From positions 9,446,671 through 9,510,670 of the forward strand of contig OZ038320.1 in assembly GCA_964035795.1 (NCBI GenBank): DNA of 64,000 nt, read 5' to 3'. The notes below the pieces were generated by a model that was not told where the DNA came from, made no database searches, and was given only the letters and a program-made list of their open reading frames with translations. Positions 36,001 to 47,768 of the stretch are shown here, in pieces; the stretch's first letter is position 1, and every line of letters begins with the position of its first letter. The DNA comes from Pterobdella sp. o SKG-2022 (taxonomy: Eukaryota > Annelida > Clitellata > Hirudinida > Piscicolidae). A program made the position numbers and the translations under genes.

Positions 36001-36963
36001 TATAATCGATAGGGTGCAGAAAACCCACACGCTCACATCATCACATACAACCACCAACAACTATCATTTAACTGAAGCAGTGTTTACTGGATCTGATGTG
36101 CTTTGCCATGTCTTCATTGTAAGATCTGTTTATTAATATTTCATGGTTTTAATTCCGTAATATTATTAAAAAATTGTTTTTTAAAAAATTTTCAAAAATA
36201 AAATTATTGAATAAGAAGTTTAAAAGGCTTAGTACTTCGTGCAGTTCAACATTTGAAAATCATGTGCTAAACACTCCATAACTTTACTTAAAATCATATT
36301 AATTTTAGAATTATTTTCAACAACACGCAGATGACATTACAATTGTTGGTTAAATGGGAGATGGAAGAAAAAAAAAATGATGGCGATTGTAATAACAATG
36401 AAGATATTAAACTAATATGCAAACTATATGACAAATTGATGCAGTTGTTTGGTGATAAAATTGTATCGATAATACCAACAATAGACATTGGTTGTGCACA
36501 TAAAAAACACCTAGAGGTAAAATTGACTGATAAAGATTCATTTAAGACTGGCGAAGAACTGATAGAAGAGATGATGATGGAGGGAGAAGGAATGCAAGAG
36601 AATGCAGACAAAGAGGCGTCTCAAGGGATGAGCGTTAAAACTACCTTCTCTGAAGCTCATATTAAATTAACGATAGCCAAAAAGGTTAACAAGCATCAAG
36701 ATCAAATTAAATCAAGCAAGGTTCAATCGTCTCATAAAGCTAGTCTCGAGAATGCCTTTGAAATTTCACCCTTGAAACGTACTGACGAAGCACTAATTAC
36801 CTTCAAATTCAAAGGCAAGAACTTTTTGAGTACATTTTTAGAAAAAAGAAAAGCCATGTTGCTAGCTCGAAACATAGCAAGGCAACATGCATCGGTGTCG
36901 AGATATCGGCAGCTTTGTTCCTCTCTACCCCTCCATGGCAGAATCCCTTCAAAAAGTCTATGA
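33040..36963 (+). CDS. TAF6L: TAF6-like SAGA subunit (TAF6L/SAF6 type)
   Basis: Exons: 33040-33192, 33258-33344, 33416-33692, 33748-33789, 34027-34109, 34714-34788, 35195-35296, 35499-35635, 35718-35838, 35966-36118, 36331-36963; all in frame, 620 residues. TAF6 proteins pair with TAF9 through a histone fold and carry a HEAT-repeat domain; TAF6L replaces TAF6 in the SAGA coactivator. The histone fold is residues about 10-80 (ILPKSSVLLNAESIGINDLS ... VNYHLRELLQ ... LNTSDVNNSLQALG). Next comes a beta-rich linker resembling the TAF6L 'ELYFPEDREVNL' segment (HVYVSDDRKLDLFEIAE), then a helical region, including AYNCFGVKAIVTHLLPLLLP. TAF6L over TAF6 is favoured by KLYDKLMQLFGDKI, which matches the TAF6L segment around LYAFFGDS, and by the LPLHGR-like C-terminus. 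Sequence is diverged, so TAF6 is the fallback. Confidence 0.85.
34206..34262. repeat. Long near-perfect hairpin in a TAF6L intron
   Basis: Arms of 26 bases (34206-34231 and 34237-34262) with one mismatch and a 5-base loop. The arm core ACTAACAAAGTA is related to the dispersed motif at 8744 and 43525. It sits in intron 5 and would form a very stable stem in the transcript; most simply a head-to-head remnant of that element family. Confidence 0.85.
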
Positions 36964-37020
36964 CATTTTCATCGTTTATTTATTTTTAAAAGAATATTTT
37001 TTAATGTTTGAATTTCTTTA

Positions 37021-37026
37021 AATAAA
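37021..37026 (+). terminator. Polyadenylation signal, TAF6L-like gene
   Basis: AATAAA 58 bases after the stop codon. Confidence 0.65.
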
Positions 37027-38693
37027 ATATTTCTTGTCTATTAAATATATTCCTTAATGAGAGTTAATTATCTTCTACGTGTCTTCAACCTTTGATATTT
37101 TAATATGAATTAAAGAGCTATTATGAGTTAAAGAATTATATTCTGACCACAAATTGGTGTTTCAGATTGCGAAAATATTAATAAGCTATATCATTCAAAA
37201 GTTGAACATTAAATAATTTAAGAGCTGAAGTAGGATACAAACATTTTCAAAATTTTTTTAAATTCATGTGCAACTTTTAAAAAAAAATGCAAATCTGATG
37301 CGGATTAAATCTTCAATGCTACATAAATTGTATTTTTTAATCCATTAAACAAGCCATAAAAATTCCACTATTAATTAACATACTAAAAATCATATGATGA
37401 ATTTTTCATTTGCATTGCGACAACATTGAAAAAACTACTAAATAACAATAGCTTGAAATAGATCAAAGAAAAGAAGTTCTATTCGAGGAACAAAGGGTTC
37501 TTATTTCAATAAGATTAGCATGCTTTCTTAGACTTTCTAACGAATTTTCTTCAAGAATTTAATACAGATATATTTGTTCTTCAACAGGTGTGCTTACATA
37601 AGATTCAAATTAAAATATTCAACCTCTATGGAACTGCCAATGAATTCCAATGTTATTAAAAATGCATTTCAATAATTTGCTTGTGTTGTCTGAAGCAAAT
37701 TATATAAAATTTACTTTTTATTTAATTCGAAACTACTAAATATTAAATTTTAACTTAACATTAAGTTATAATACAAATAACATTTAATCAATAAACTAAT
37801 ATACAAATATAATATTCAATTAAAAATCGTTATTATGGCTTCATATTTTTGAGATTTTCTTCGATAATTTATACATTCAGTTTGTTTGGTTTTTTGGTTA
37901 CGTAACGTAGAAGGTCATCAAATAATGCCACTTGGTTCCTTAATCTTTATATCAGTTAAATAAACGAAATTCAACTCTTTCACCAATATCAAGCTGTATT
38001 CTAAATAACAAAGGCTTTGAAAATAAAATTTTCTTTGAATAGATTATTTAAGAGAATTTTTTAGTTTATGTTCATAATTAGCAATGGGTTCTGATGTTTA
38101 TCTAATCTTTTCTATGAAGACGGACTAATTTCGAAGTCAATAAAGATACCTTTTCTTATCAAACTTAAAATCATTTAATTTCTTTAATCTTTAAAATACA
38201 TGCTTTCTGATAATAAAAACCCATATCAAAATCTTACATTCAAAACTCCAAGAAATAGCATAATGATCGATATTTTAATATCAATTATACTTTTCAGAGA
38301 CATCGTATGTATTTTTCTTCAATATTTTAGCGAAAAAAAGCTAACGTTTTATGATAAGGCTAAACTTGTCGAAAATTATAGCTTCCGATTCTCAATTCAT
38401 TTATTAAAAATTCCTCTTATTTGATGTTTTTCGTTACAAAATAATTATAATTATCTATGTAATATTATATAATATGCTATATTTTAAACGGATTAGACGA
38501 AAATGCATGAAAGGCAGCGGTATTTGTAGCAGAGTTCTCAATCAAATAATATTTATAGGCACACTCAAATGTCCACGGCAGTAAACATGTGATGGAATAA
38601 AAGTGAGCCTTTGAAATTATTGAACTGCTTTGAAATATATTATTCTCAAAAAGCTAATTATGTTTTTTAGTGGTTTCTTTATAATCTTTATCT

Positions 38694-38787
38694 TAATTAT
38701 AATTTACAACTTATTTATAATTCAAAATTTATTTATAATATACATTTTAACTATAATTTACAATTTATTTATAATTTACAACATATT
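38694..38787. repeat. AT-rich tandem repeat
   Basis: TTATAATTTACAA-like words recur about seven times with variation. Confidence 0.7.
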
Positions 38788-41700
38788 ATATGTGGCACAG
38801 TGAGATTGCACTTATTCCAAACGCGTTTGTTTTTTTTTTGTCAACTAAAGATTTCAGCAAACAACCTCCATTTTTAATCATGTATATTCATAAAAGTTAA
38901 AACTCTAAGGCATGCAACTGTTTATAATATGGTGGCATATCTGCTCAAAGCTGAGTATATAAAAGCACGAATGAAACTTAGCGGTTTCTGAAGTCTTTCA
39001 GAATACTAAAATTTTTTGCTATTGAAAGCACTATCTTTATTATAAAGGTGAAATATTTGTCTTTATAGCAACTATAAAATTTTTAATTGTATTTCAATAA
39101 ACATTTCTTCGTTTTTTAGATTTGTACAAGATGCTAGAAAGATAGCTTGGAACTAAGAAATTTTTCACTGGATGGAATGTGAGTATTGAACTTCCCCATA
39201 TATTTATGAAAACTTAAACGCTATAGTTTTCAATTCAATAATAATGTTTAATGTAATTTTTCACATGTGTTTGTGAATGATATGTAAATTGAATGAAAAT
39301 TAGCATATTGATTTGGTGAATGTGTTCATTATGTTGCTTTAGGAAAGTCTTTGGCATGCTCTTGTGACTTATGGTCTATTGTTTCTTGTATTCTTTTTGT
39401 TATACTCTAAGAATATAACTCTTATGACACAACCACTGTAATTTTATTGGGGATTTAACTGCTTAAGGTTTTTCAAAATGGGTAAGAGTATGGTGATTTG
39501 TGATGAAATAATGGATGAGTGATGAAAGAATGATGCCTGAAGCAGTTCATTAGAATAAGCTTTGCTGATTATTCAAATTTACCTCTGATGTTGAATCAGT
39601 AATTATAAATTTAAAATATCATTAATATAATTAATAAATTTAATTTCAAATTTTCACTTAACGAACTGCAAATAGAACAAAAAAACGTGAAGCGTGTGCT
39701 TTTTTTGATTTGAAGAAATCATTGAGGTTCTTTTTAGATATAACATTCGTTTTAAAGTTCGTTCGATTTGGCACTTGTAAAAACGCTTATAAATAATATT
39801 TGAGCATATATCAAGTTATTTACATTAAGCTCTTGGTATATCTCCAATTTATTATCTTTATCTTTTCTAAGACCTATGTTTTATTATAGTTCTCAGTTGA
39901 ATAGGTGTATAAATATAATTGTGAAGTCAAGTTTTTTCATAAGTGTCTGAAGACAGCTATTTCTGTCATTGCACTTTTTCAAAGCATTTTACTTAAAGTT
40001 TTGTTGTAGTCTATGAGTAACAATTAAAAACATATGCATTATTGTAAGGTCAACAAACACAGAGTATATATTCAAAAAAGACATGAAGAACGAATTTTTG
40101 TTTGTTGACTGTACAATTTGATTTAGGCTATTATACGTAATATATGCATTTAAAGTTATGAAAATGTATGGTTCATTATACAAACACAACCAAATTAATC
40201 GCCTCATAATGCTTCTCCGGTCCAGCTTAGTTGGACTTTAGATTAGTATAGAAAATTATTCCATTAAATCTATAAATTTTTCAATTAGTATTCAAAAGTT
40301 ATTATGTTATTTAAATTTTGTTTAGCTAATTTTTTTTGAAAATTTCATTCTGAAAGAAGTATCTTAGAAACAAAACGGTAAACCCAGTGAATGATATTAT
40401 CGAATCGAGCGCTAGATGTCGATAGAGATTTTGAGCAGCTTATAACTTACAAAATAACGTTACTTTGCTAAATAATAAGAACGAATAAGATTGCTCAAAG
40501 TGGAGTTTTTTTGAAGCCTTTTTTGATTTTATATTGAATAAAATATATCGTTTCAAATAACTGAGACTTATCACATGTGATCCGATTATGCAAATTAGCA
40601 CCATAAAATTCTTCTTGAAATCTTTTACCTGTATGTATAACAGCACAGCCATCCTAACTTTGAACGAGTCCAAACATTATTCCTACATACAAATATATTG
40701 AAACATGTAGAATAAAAAAGATTAGACATAAACAATTAAAATATTAAAAGTATGAAAAATTCCATGGGAGCAAATATATGAATTTAATTAATGTGTAATC
40801 AATTATAAGTTCTGGTTATGGAAATCTATTGTTGAAAGGTAAAAAATAATATTTAAATTGTTAAATTAGTATCAATTACAGTTTCTTTTATAATCTCGTG
40901 AGCACATGCGAATGCATAAGTCAGCACATTAAATAGTTTTTCTACCAGTTACTTCGCTAGCATTGTATCTTATATCAGACCTCATATATATGGCACTATG
41001 GAATATAAGAAAAAGTTTGGCGTTAAAATATCTATGCCTCAACAAGTGTTTGGCTTTGAAGAAGTACTTCACACTGAATATTTCTTTCTTTTGAGGTTCG
41101 TCATTTTAATTAGCTTAATAAACCATTTAAAATTATCTTTATTCAATAGAAATTAGCAAACACACAAAAGGCCAAATTATAGAAACGAACAAAATTTTCA
41201 CAAAATTTCTTCAATTTGAAGTTTTTAATACTTTATAGACAATTTAAAAAACCATTTAATAGCACACGTTCTCGCATACAAACTCTCATAACAGCGAAAG
41301 TAAGCAGTACAAAAGAGTACGTGGATTAACAGATGTGAGCGTTTAACAATATTCCTAGCTTGACTCTTTCAATCATTATTAAACGCCATTCTTTGTTCTA
41401 GGCACCCACGGTGTCTGCAATAATAAAAGTTGTTTTGTGATTATTAAAATTACCATTTAATTTGTTTTTTAGTATCAAATAGTGATTTTTTTTCAAACAA
41501 TGCTTTCTGTCAGTAATATATCATACATGGGCTTTATAATACTGATTTATATTGAAACTTAAACCTCATCTGAAAATATTTTTGTCATGTTTTCTTTTGT
41601 TCTATAAATTGTCGAAACATTGTTGCTAGTTATTATGATGAGATTAGTATTGATTTGAAGCAGCATTCTCATTAGGTGGTGCATCTTTTGTTTTCTTCCC

Positions 41701-43524
41701 TGCTATATACGCTGTAGTATTTGTGTATTCATAGAGATGCCAAAAAAGATTACTACTAACCTATTAATTCTATTCATTTGCGTATAGCTAGATTAATATA
41801 TAAACTATACACATCATTGATTGATGAAAGAGACTTGAATTGAGAAGCTAAGGCTGAATACTCAGAGCCAGTGTGTACGACCACGAGGCTAGCAAGTAAA
41901 CAGGTGAAAACTGATAGGAGATTTAATTGCTTAAGGAGGTCTGAAAAAAAGTTGATTACTATATTAAATACGGATTGAACTTTAAATAGGTATTTATCTA
42001 ATGATTATCTAAGAAAGAAAATTTAAGGATAAAAGCAAAATTTTTTGAAATAATAAAAATTAACCAAAAATGACTTTTATTATCAATATTTTTAGCCTGA
42101 TAACTTGGAAATTTTTTCATGAAGAAAAATTCTTTCTTCGTATACTAATATTTTCATACTTTATCTTTAAAGCCTATATGGATTATGTATATGATGTAAG
42201 TAACAAATTACTCAAAGCAACTTATGGAGCTAGTGCTATGCAAGACTGCCGCTGTGGAATGAGAATTCTATAAATTTAATGTACGCTTGTGCTAACCTAC
42301 TCTGATCAACTTTTATAATAAATATTATATAAGCCTCCGTTTAAAAATAAAAGCCTGATTCACCGTTTCAGCTCAGAGATTGCTACCTTTTTGAAATTTT
42401 TGCTGTAAACTCGATCCATTTCATTGATGCATTCTTTAAGTTGCACCCTTTCAACCACCTCCGAGAATGTTTTCACTGCAATCTTGAAAAGCATTTCCAA
42501 ACTACATGTTCTTAGAATAAACAACTTATAACTGACGGCTGATGATGTAAAAGCAAAAAACTAAAATAATATAGCCACTGCGAAAAACAGATTGGCTTAT
42601 CTGCAAGAATAACTGAAAAATCTTGAAAAAAATTTCAAAATTTCTTAAGAATATTAAAACTTTTGGAGTTTTCAAACGTTTTAAATATTAATCAACTTTA
42701 TTATAAAAACGCCACTACTTTTTATTTTTGCTCTTGTGTTTTTCTGGAAGAAAGCCCTTTTTATGGAGTATCTTTATGAATCTGTTTATTCTGAGCATGT
42801 TTCAAACAAACTTTTATACTTCTTCACAAATACCTCCTATAACTTTCTATAGAACTAAACTCATCAAGCAAATTTTTGATATTAAACGCTTCATAAAGCC
42901 TTTCTGCAAGTCTTTTAGTATATAACATAATTGATATTACCCACTTATAAAACTCTTGCAAGTTAACACATGTTTTCCATTGATAAAATTTAAGAAAAAT
43001 TACGTTGATACTATTAATAGAACTTTCCGCTTTTCAAATGTTTTTGAAGCACAAGAATATAAAACGAAGTATCTTGTGTGTGGGTTAAAGCTGATATAAT
43101 CTAATTTAACCACATCTCTAACTTTTAAGAAGGCTTAAATCATCAAAAATGATCTTTCTGTTTATCTAAACCTATTGAAACTATCCATAAATCTGAAGTT
43201 CTTATCATTTATCATTAAAAACAAAAATACAATAATGTGTCCCTTAAAAGTTTTATCTTGTTACAGTGACTGCGGTCGCTGAATGATTGTTTTATTAGTC
43301 ATATGTTTCACTCAGCACTTAAAACAATGATAAAAAATTTATTCAATTATAATCTATTTCTATAACTTTACCGAAAAGTTGCTATAGTTTCAAGCCTAGG
43401 TTTTAGTAGGAATGTTTAAAGTTTTGAAAAACAGACATTTTCATGATTACTAATGTAAAAAAATAATAATCTTTCTAGTCAAAGTGAATACTGTAAATAC
43501 TAAAGTAATTGAGAAAATAGCGTA

Positions 43525-43557
43525 CTTGATAATGTTACTTTGTTAACGAAGAGCTTT
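43525..43557 (-). repeat. Dispersed 33-base motif, copy 2
   Basis: Reverse complement of 8744-8776 with one mismatch in 33 bases; flanks do not align convincingly. Confidence 0.6.
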
Positions 43558-45635
43558 TTACTTAATAGAATTACATTTTGTGCTGAAATAATTTTCACTA
43601 ATATGAAAAAATAAATTTTGATTTTCAAAATTAGTACTCTTAAAAACCAATATCTAAATTTTGCAAGATTCCGTTAAAAGTGGCATTTTGTATTATAAGA
43701 AATGGCTACAAAGAATATTTTTAAAAAAGTATTTATATTTTAAGTTATTTTATAAAAAAAATAATTACCAAATCACCAAAATATATAAACAAAAATATAT
43801 GATAAAAACCTCATAAATAAAAGCCTTCAAGAAATTAAAAGAAAGTTTTGACTGCAAGAGTCACGAAGGGAGATAGTTATAGTTATAATTGATACCGCGG
43901 GAGGCCCGTGAAGATCATGCTAAAAGGCAAATAGCAACAGAAGAATATAATGTCATTGCGTGATAGGCCAGCATTACAACCACGCAATCTGCAGATTCTT
44001 AGCAGGTTCCACCTCTTCGGATTTCATTACTTTTGTGCTTGTTCTTATGATTGATCTTTTTATTTTTATTAATGCATAGAAACTCTTTCTCACGGAAATA
44101 ATTATTTTTTTTTGGTAACTTTCTTTTATTTGTTCAATAAGTTTTGAATGGATGTCATTCATTGAAGATATTATGCCTCATAGAAACGAAGGAATTATAT
44201 GGTTAAAAATATGATTATTCGATTAAGTCGATAAAATTATATAAAGAAAAAGTTCGCATTACAATAGTAATAGGGTTAATATTCTTGGGAATAAGACAGA
44301 AAAAATTCTGCTATAAAAATAAGGCTAGTTTATAATCAATAAGAATAATTATTTATTAAATTTTTATTTCTATGAAATCATTTTATATTAATTGGCACTA
44401 AAAATACTGACTTAAAAAATTAATTAGTTTTTTGAACTTTCAAAACTAATGATAATCGTTTTAAGAATATAAAAATAGACAAAATTATCTAATGAGTTCA
44501 AATTAGGTCATAATAACGAATATAAACATTGAAAAACCAGAAACCAGGCTATAATGTAGAGGGGTTTAATACTAAGTAAGATGGATATTGCGAAATATAC
44601 TACCTAGATGAACTAAATATGCTTTAGACTTTATGGACTTTTTTGATAACTCTCTGAGCATAAGCAAATATCAACACAACAATAAACTGAAACAAAATAA
44701 TGGAAATCGAAGGAAATATGGATAATAAATGAGTTGAAACATTTAAAAAATTTTCTTCAAATCAATAAAAAATACACAAAAAAGCAAATAAAGCAAAAAT
44801 AATTTAAAAATTCATTAAACTACAAATAAAAGCAATAATAATTATAAAAATTCGATAAAAACGGCTAAAAACAAAGAATAAAAGTGATAAAGAAGAAGAA
44901 TGACGGAAGCAAGTCTGTACACCTGGCACATCCATCGACCCATGACTCACTGTCGTTCATTCATTCCTTTATCACTCTTTTGCTTATATGCTTTTTCATT
45001 TTAATTCTAATTTTTTTATTCTGTTTTTTCTTATTTTTTTAAATTTTAAAATTCAAATTTGAAAGTTTTTTTGCCTCTTCATCGTCGGTTATTAACGCTT
45101 AATGTTTTATTGCAATTCTTTTATATATTTTTCTTCACTTTTTGATCTTCAAAGATCGTTTTGAAGTTCTATTCAGGATTATTCAATACGAAGACCACAA
45201 ACAGCAGATTATTGATCTACTAACTAAAGGCTTTGAAATACTGGCCAATATGAATTTTACAACATAAGAAAGCATGGTAAAGTAATACAAACGTTTATTT
45301 CTCTTATAATTTATAGTTTTGCTCAACTTCTCATGTCAGAAACTACGCTTTAAAGGTAATTGCCACTTTGACTTGGCCGATCAATAAACGTCTTATTACC
45401 TCAATAATATATTAAAGATGATTATCACTAGATCAAAATATTAAAGAAAATTTTAAAAGGATGTTGTCGAGTTAAGAAAGATTTTGAATGTTTGTTTTTA
45501 CAAACTTCCTTCGTAATAAAGTTAATATTGATTATACAAAATCAATCAAGTGAAAATTTGAAAATCTAAAGAAGCTTTTCAAAAAATTCTAATAAATTAG
45601 AAGTCCAATACAAAATGAATTGATTTCTTAATCAA

Positions 45636-45727
45636 GAGCGATGGTCGTAGGGAATGATTGACGCTCGTATTATTGAAATGAAGCATCTGTTCCTACGGCA
45701 CCCGATCGATACCCTCTCAAATCGCTC
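45636..45727. other. GC-richer patch with nested inverted repeats, possible structured RNA
   Basis: Outer arms GAGCGAT (45636) and ATCGCTC (45721) are perfect complements, and inner arms CGTAGG (45646) and CCTACG (45692) also pair, in an island of higher complexity within AT-rich spacer. The 3' side has large bulges, which argues against a typical microRNA precursor, and I recognise no known mature microRNA. Equally could be an enhancer. Confidence 0.25.
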
Positions 45728-47768
45728 GTTTAAGCAATAAAAACAATAATAATCGTTTTTTCCAATCTTCTATAGGTTAAAAATAATGTGGAAGTTTCTA
45801 TTCAAGTTATTAAAAAAATCTAAATAAATGATAATCTTTGATAATCTTTAATTGGAAAATTTTTCAAAATTCTCAAAAAATCAATATACTAAAAGTTTCC
45901 TTTGAACACTCGCTCAATTTATTTCAATGAGTATTCGGAAACACTTGCTGTTTGAATCTTTTTTTAGCAGCTTATTTAATAGTTAAAATTTTGATTATAT
46001 TCTTCTGTCTGTTTCGCCACATAAAGCTCGGCATCTGTTTTCAAAGTACATTGTTTTTTTCTATTCTATACTTTTGATAATCGCGCAAACATTGTTACTT
46101 TTTGCACTGTGAACTCAAATAGATGAAATTTTTTTTATCTCATGTATTTTTCCTCAAATCTTTTCAAAATATGTTAAATAAAATTGTAGAAATAAGTAAA
46201 GCAAAAACGAGAATAGTTTTTTGTTGTGATTTTGTCAAAACCATATTATACTCTTCGACTATATTCTTTCTGTTTCACTAAGCGCTAATCCTAGTCAAAC
46301 ATTGACTATAACTTGTTTGTATTTTCAGTGTTATACTAAAAAATACTGCCTTTAAAAACTTTAAACGTATGTTTGTGGCATATACATCGTTTATTAAGCA
46401 TAGGGTTATGAATTATTAAACGATAGCAGAGAAATATATGAAGCATTCGACAAGCTAATACTACTTGATTGGACCTTATCGATCGAGCAACATGTTCACT
46501 ACATCAATACTAATTCCCTTTGCATTTGTGCACATTATTTTATATGTTCCTTTACAGCATTGATCTATTATTTAATATTTTCAGAGCCTTTCTGTTATTA
46601 TGGTATATACTTTTAATGTTTGATTATCTATTGAGCTCGATAGAGTTTATTATACGTTTGTTTCCTTTTATATTATCGACTTTTTTTATTTATTTCGCAA
46701 GTGCCATATGTTTAAGAACAAATTTTATAAAATAAAATTACTCGTATATTGATTAGATTCTTGTTTTCTTTTTTTTTGTGACTAGTTAAGGCATATAAAT
46801 GCTGATAACTCTTGTACATATGTTGATACACCACATCAATACCTTCTAAGAACTATTTGCTCTCCTCCTTCAGCTTTCGTACATTTATGAATTTAAACTT
46901 TAATTTCAACTAAAACTATTACAGTCATATGTTTTCTTTTTTCAAATGTCAAGCAAGTCGAAATTACATTTTAATTGTTCCTACACTTCTTCAGCTTATT
47001 AAACTCATGAAAAGTGAATAATACCACAAATAGGTTTTTCACACATACTCACACAAACAAACGCGCGTACGGAGTCATATGAAGTTTTTAGTCACCTGGT
47101 CTAAACCTGAAACTTGTTGATTCCATTGTTCGTTCATAATCAAGGCTTCACGCATGCCGAACTATCCCATACACGCGTGCAAATACACATGAACCATAAT
47201 CTTTTAAATGCATTAATGACTTTTTTCTCATGTGATGAGCGATTAAAGAATTTATATTTTCCCTTTCGAAGCTTAATGTCATTTAAGAGATTTTAAAATA
47301 TAAAAACTAAAATAATTCAAAGAATATACGCATACAAAGTTTAGCATAAGCTCAAACGTCTACTACTCATACAGCCGAACATATGTTCAAAAACGTTGGT
47401 GAGGAAAGCATTAGACATCTGCACGGAGTGTTCAATAGAGTTTATATTCAAGAAAAGTACCTATTTAGCAAACGCTGATTTTAGGTTATTTTTATTCAAT
47501 TATTTCTCGATAAAGCTCTGATATACAAAGATGTACATACATTAATACACAGAAGTGGTCTTCATTCGTGAATAGTCAAAAATATATAATAAGCTTTTAA
47601 AGCACTTGTATTGATGAGTGATGTATATAAATGTATGTGCATTTGAAGAAGTATCTTTTGTGAGATATAAAAAGCGTTGTGCGTGTTTGAAGCATTAATA
47701 GAGTGATGAAAGCTTCGAGTTTTTTGGTGATTGACTAAGATTACTTTATTACGCAACAGGACTCAATA

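Larger units (their letters stand above)
36964..47768. other. 10.8 kb AT-rich spacer, no gene recognised
   Basis: The many short open frames here are AT-rich, lack splice-linked partners and match no family I know. Contents I can point to: the TAF6L polyadenylation signal (37021), a tandem AT repeat (38694-38787), the dispersed motif copy (43525-43557), and two locally GC-richer patches (about 44895-44965 and 45636-45727). The right end is probably the promoter and 5'UTR of the zinc-finger gene; its ATG follows a possible acceptor (GCAACAG) at about 47752-47758. Confidence 0.55.

Noticed and set aside
33040..36963. Canonical TFIID TAF6 as first assignment
   Set aside because: The histone fold fits both, but the KLYDKLMQLFGDKI segment and C-terminus resemble TAF6L; kept as the fallback.
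44900..45004. 34-codon frame in a GC-richer patch and a possible hairpin (GAATGACGG ... CGTTCATTC)
   Set aside because: No donor or partner exon, arms pair poorly beyond the ends, and no known microRNA seed is recognisable.
36964..47768. Numerous 60-78 codon frames
   Set aside because: Frequency and Phe/Ile/Lys/Leu composition are what AT-rich noncoding DNA gives; no consistent splice-linked series.
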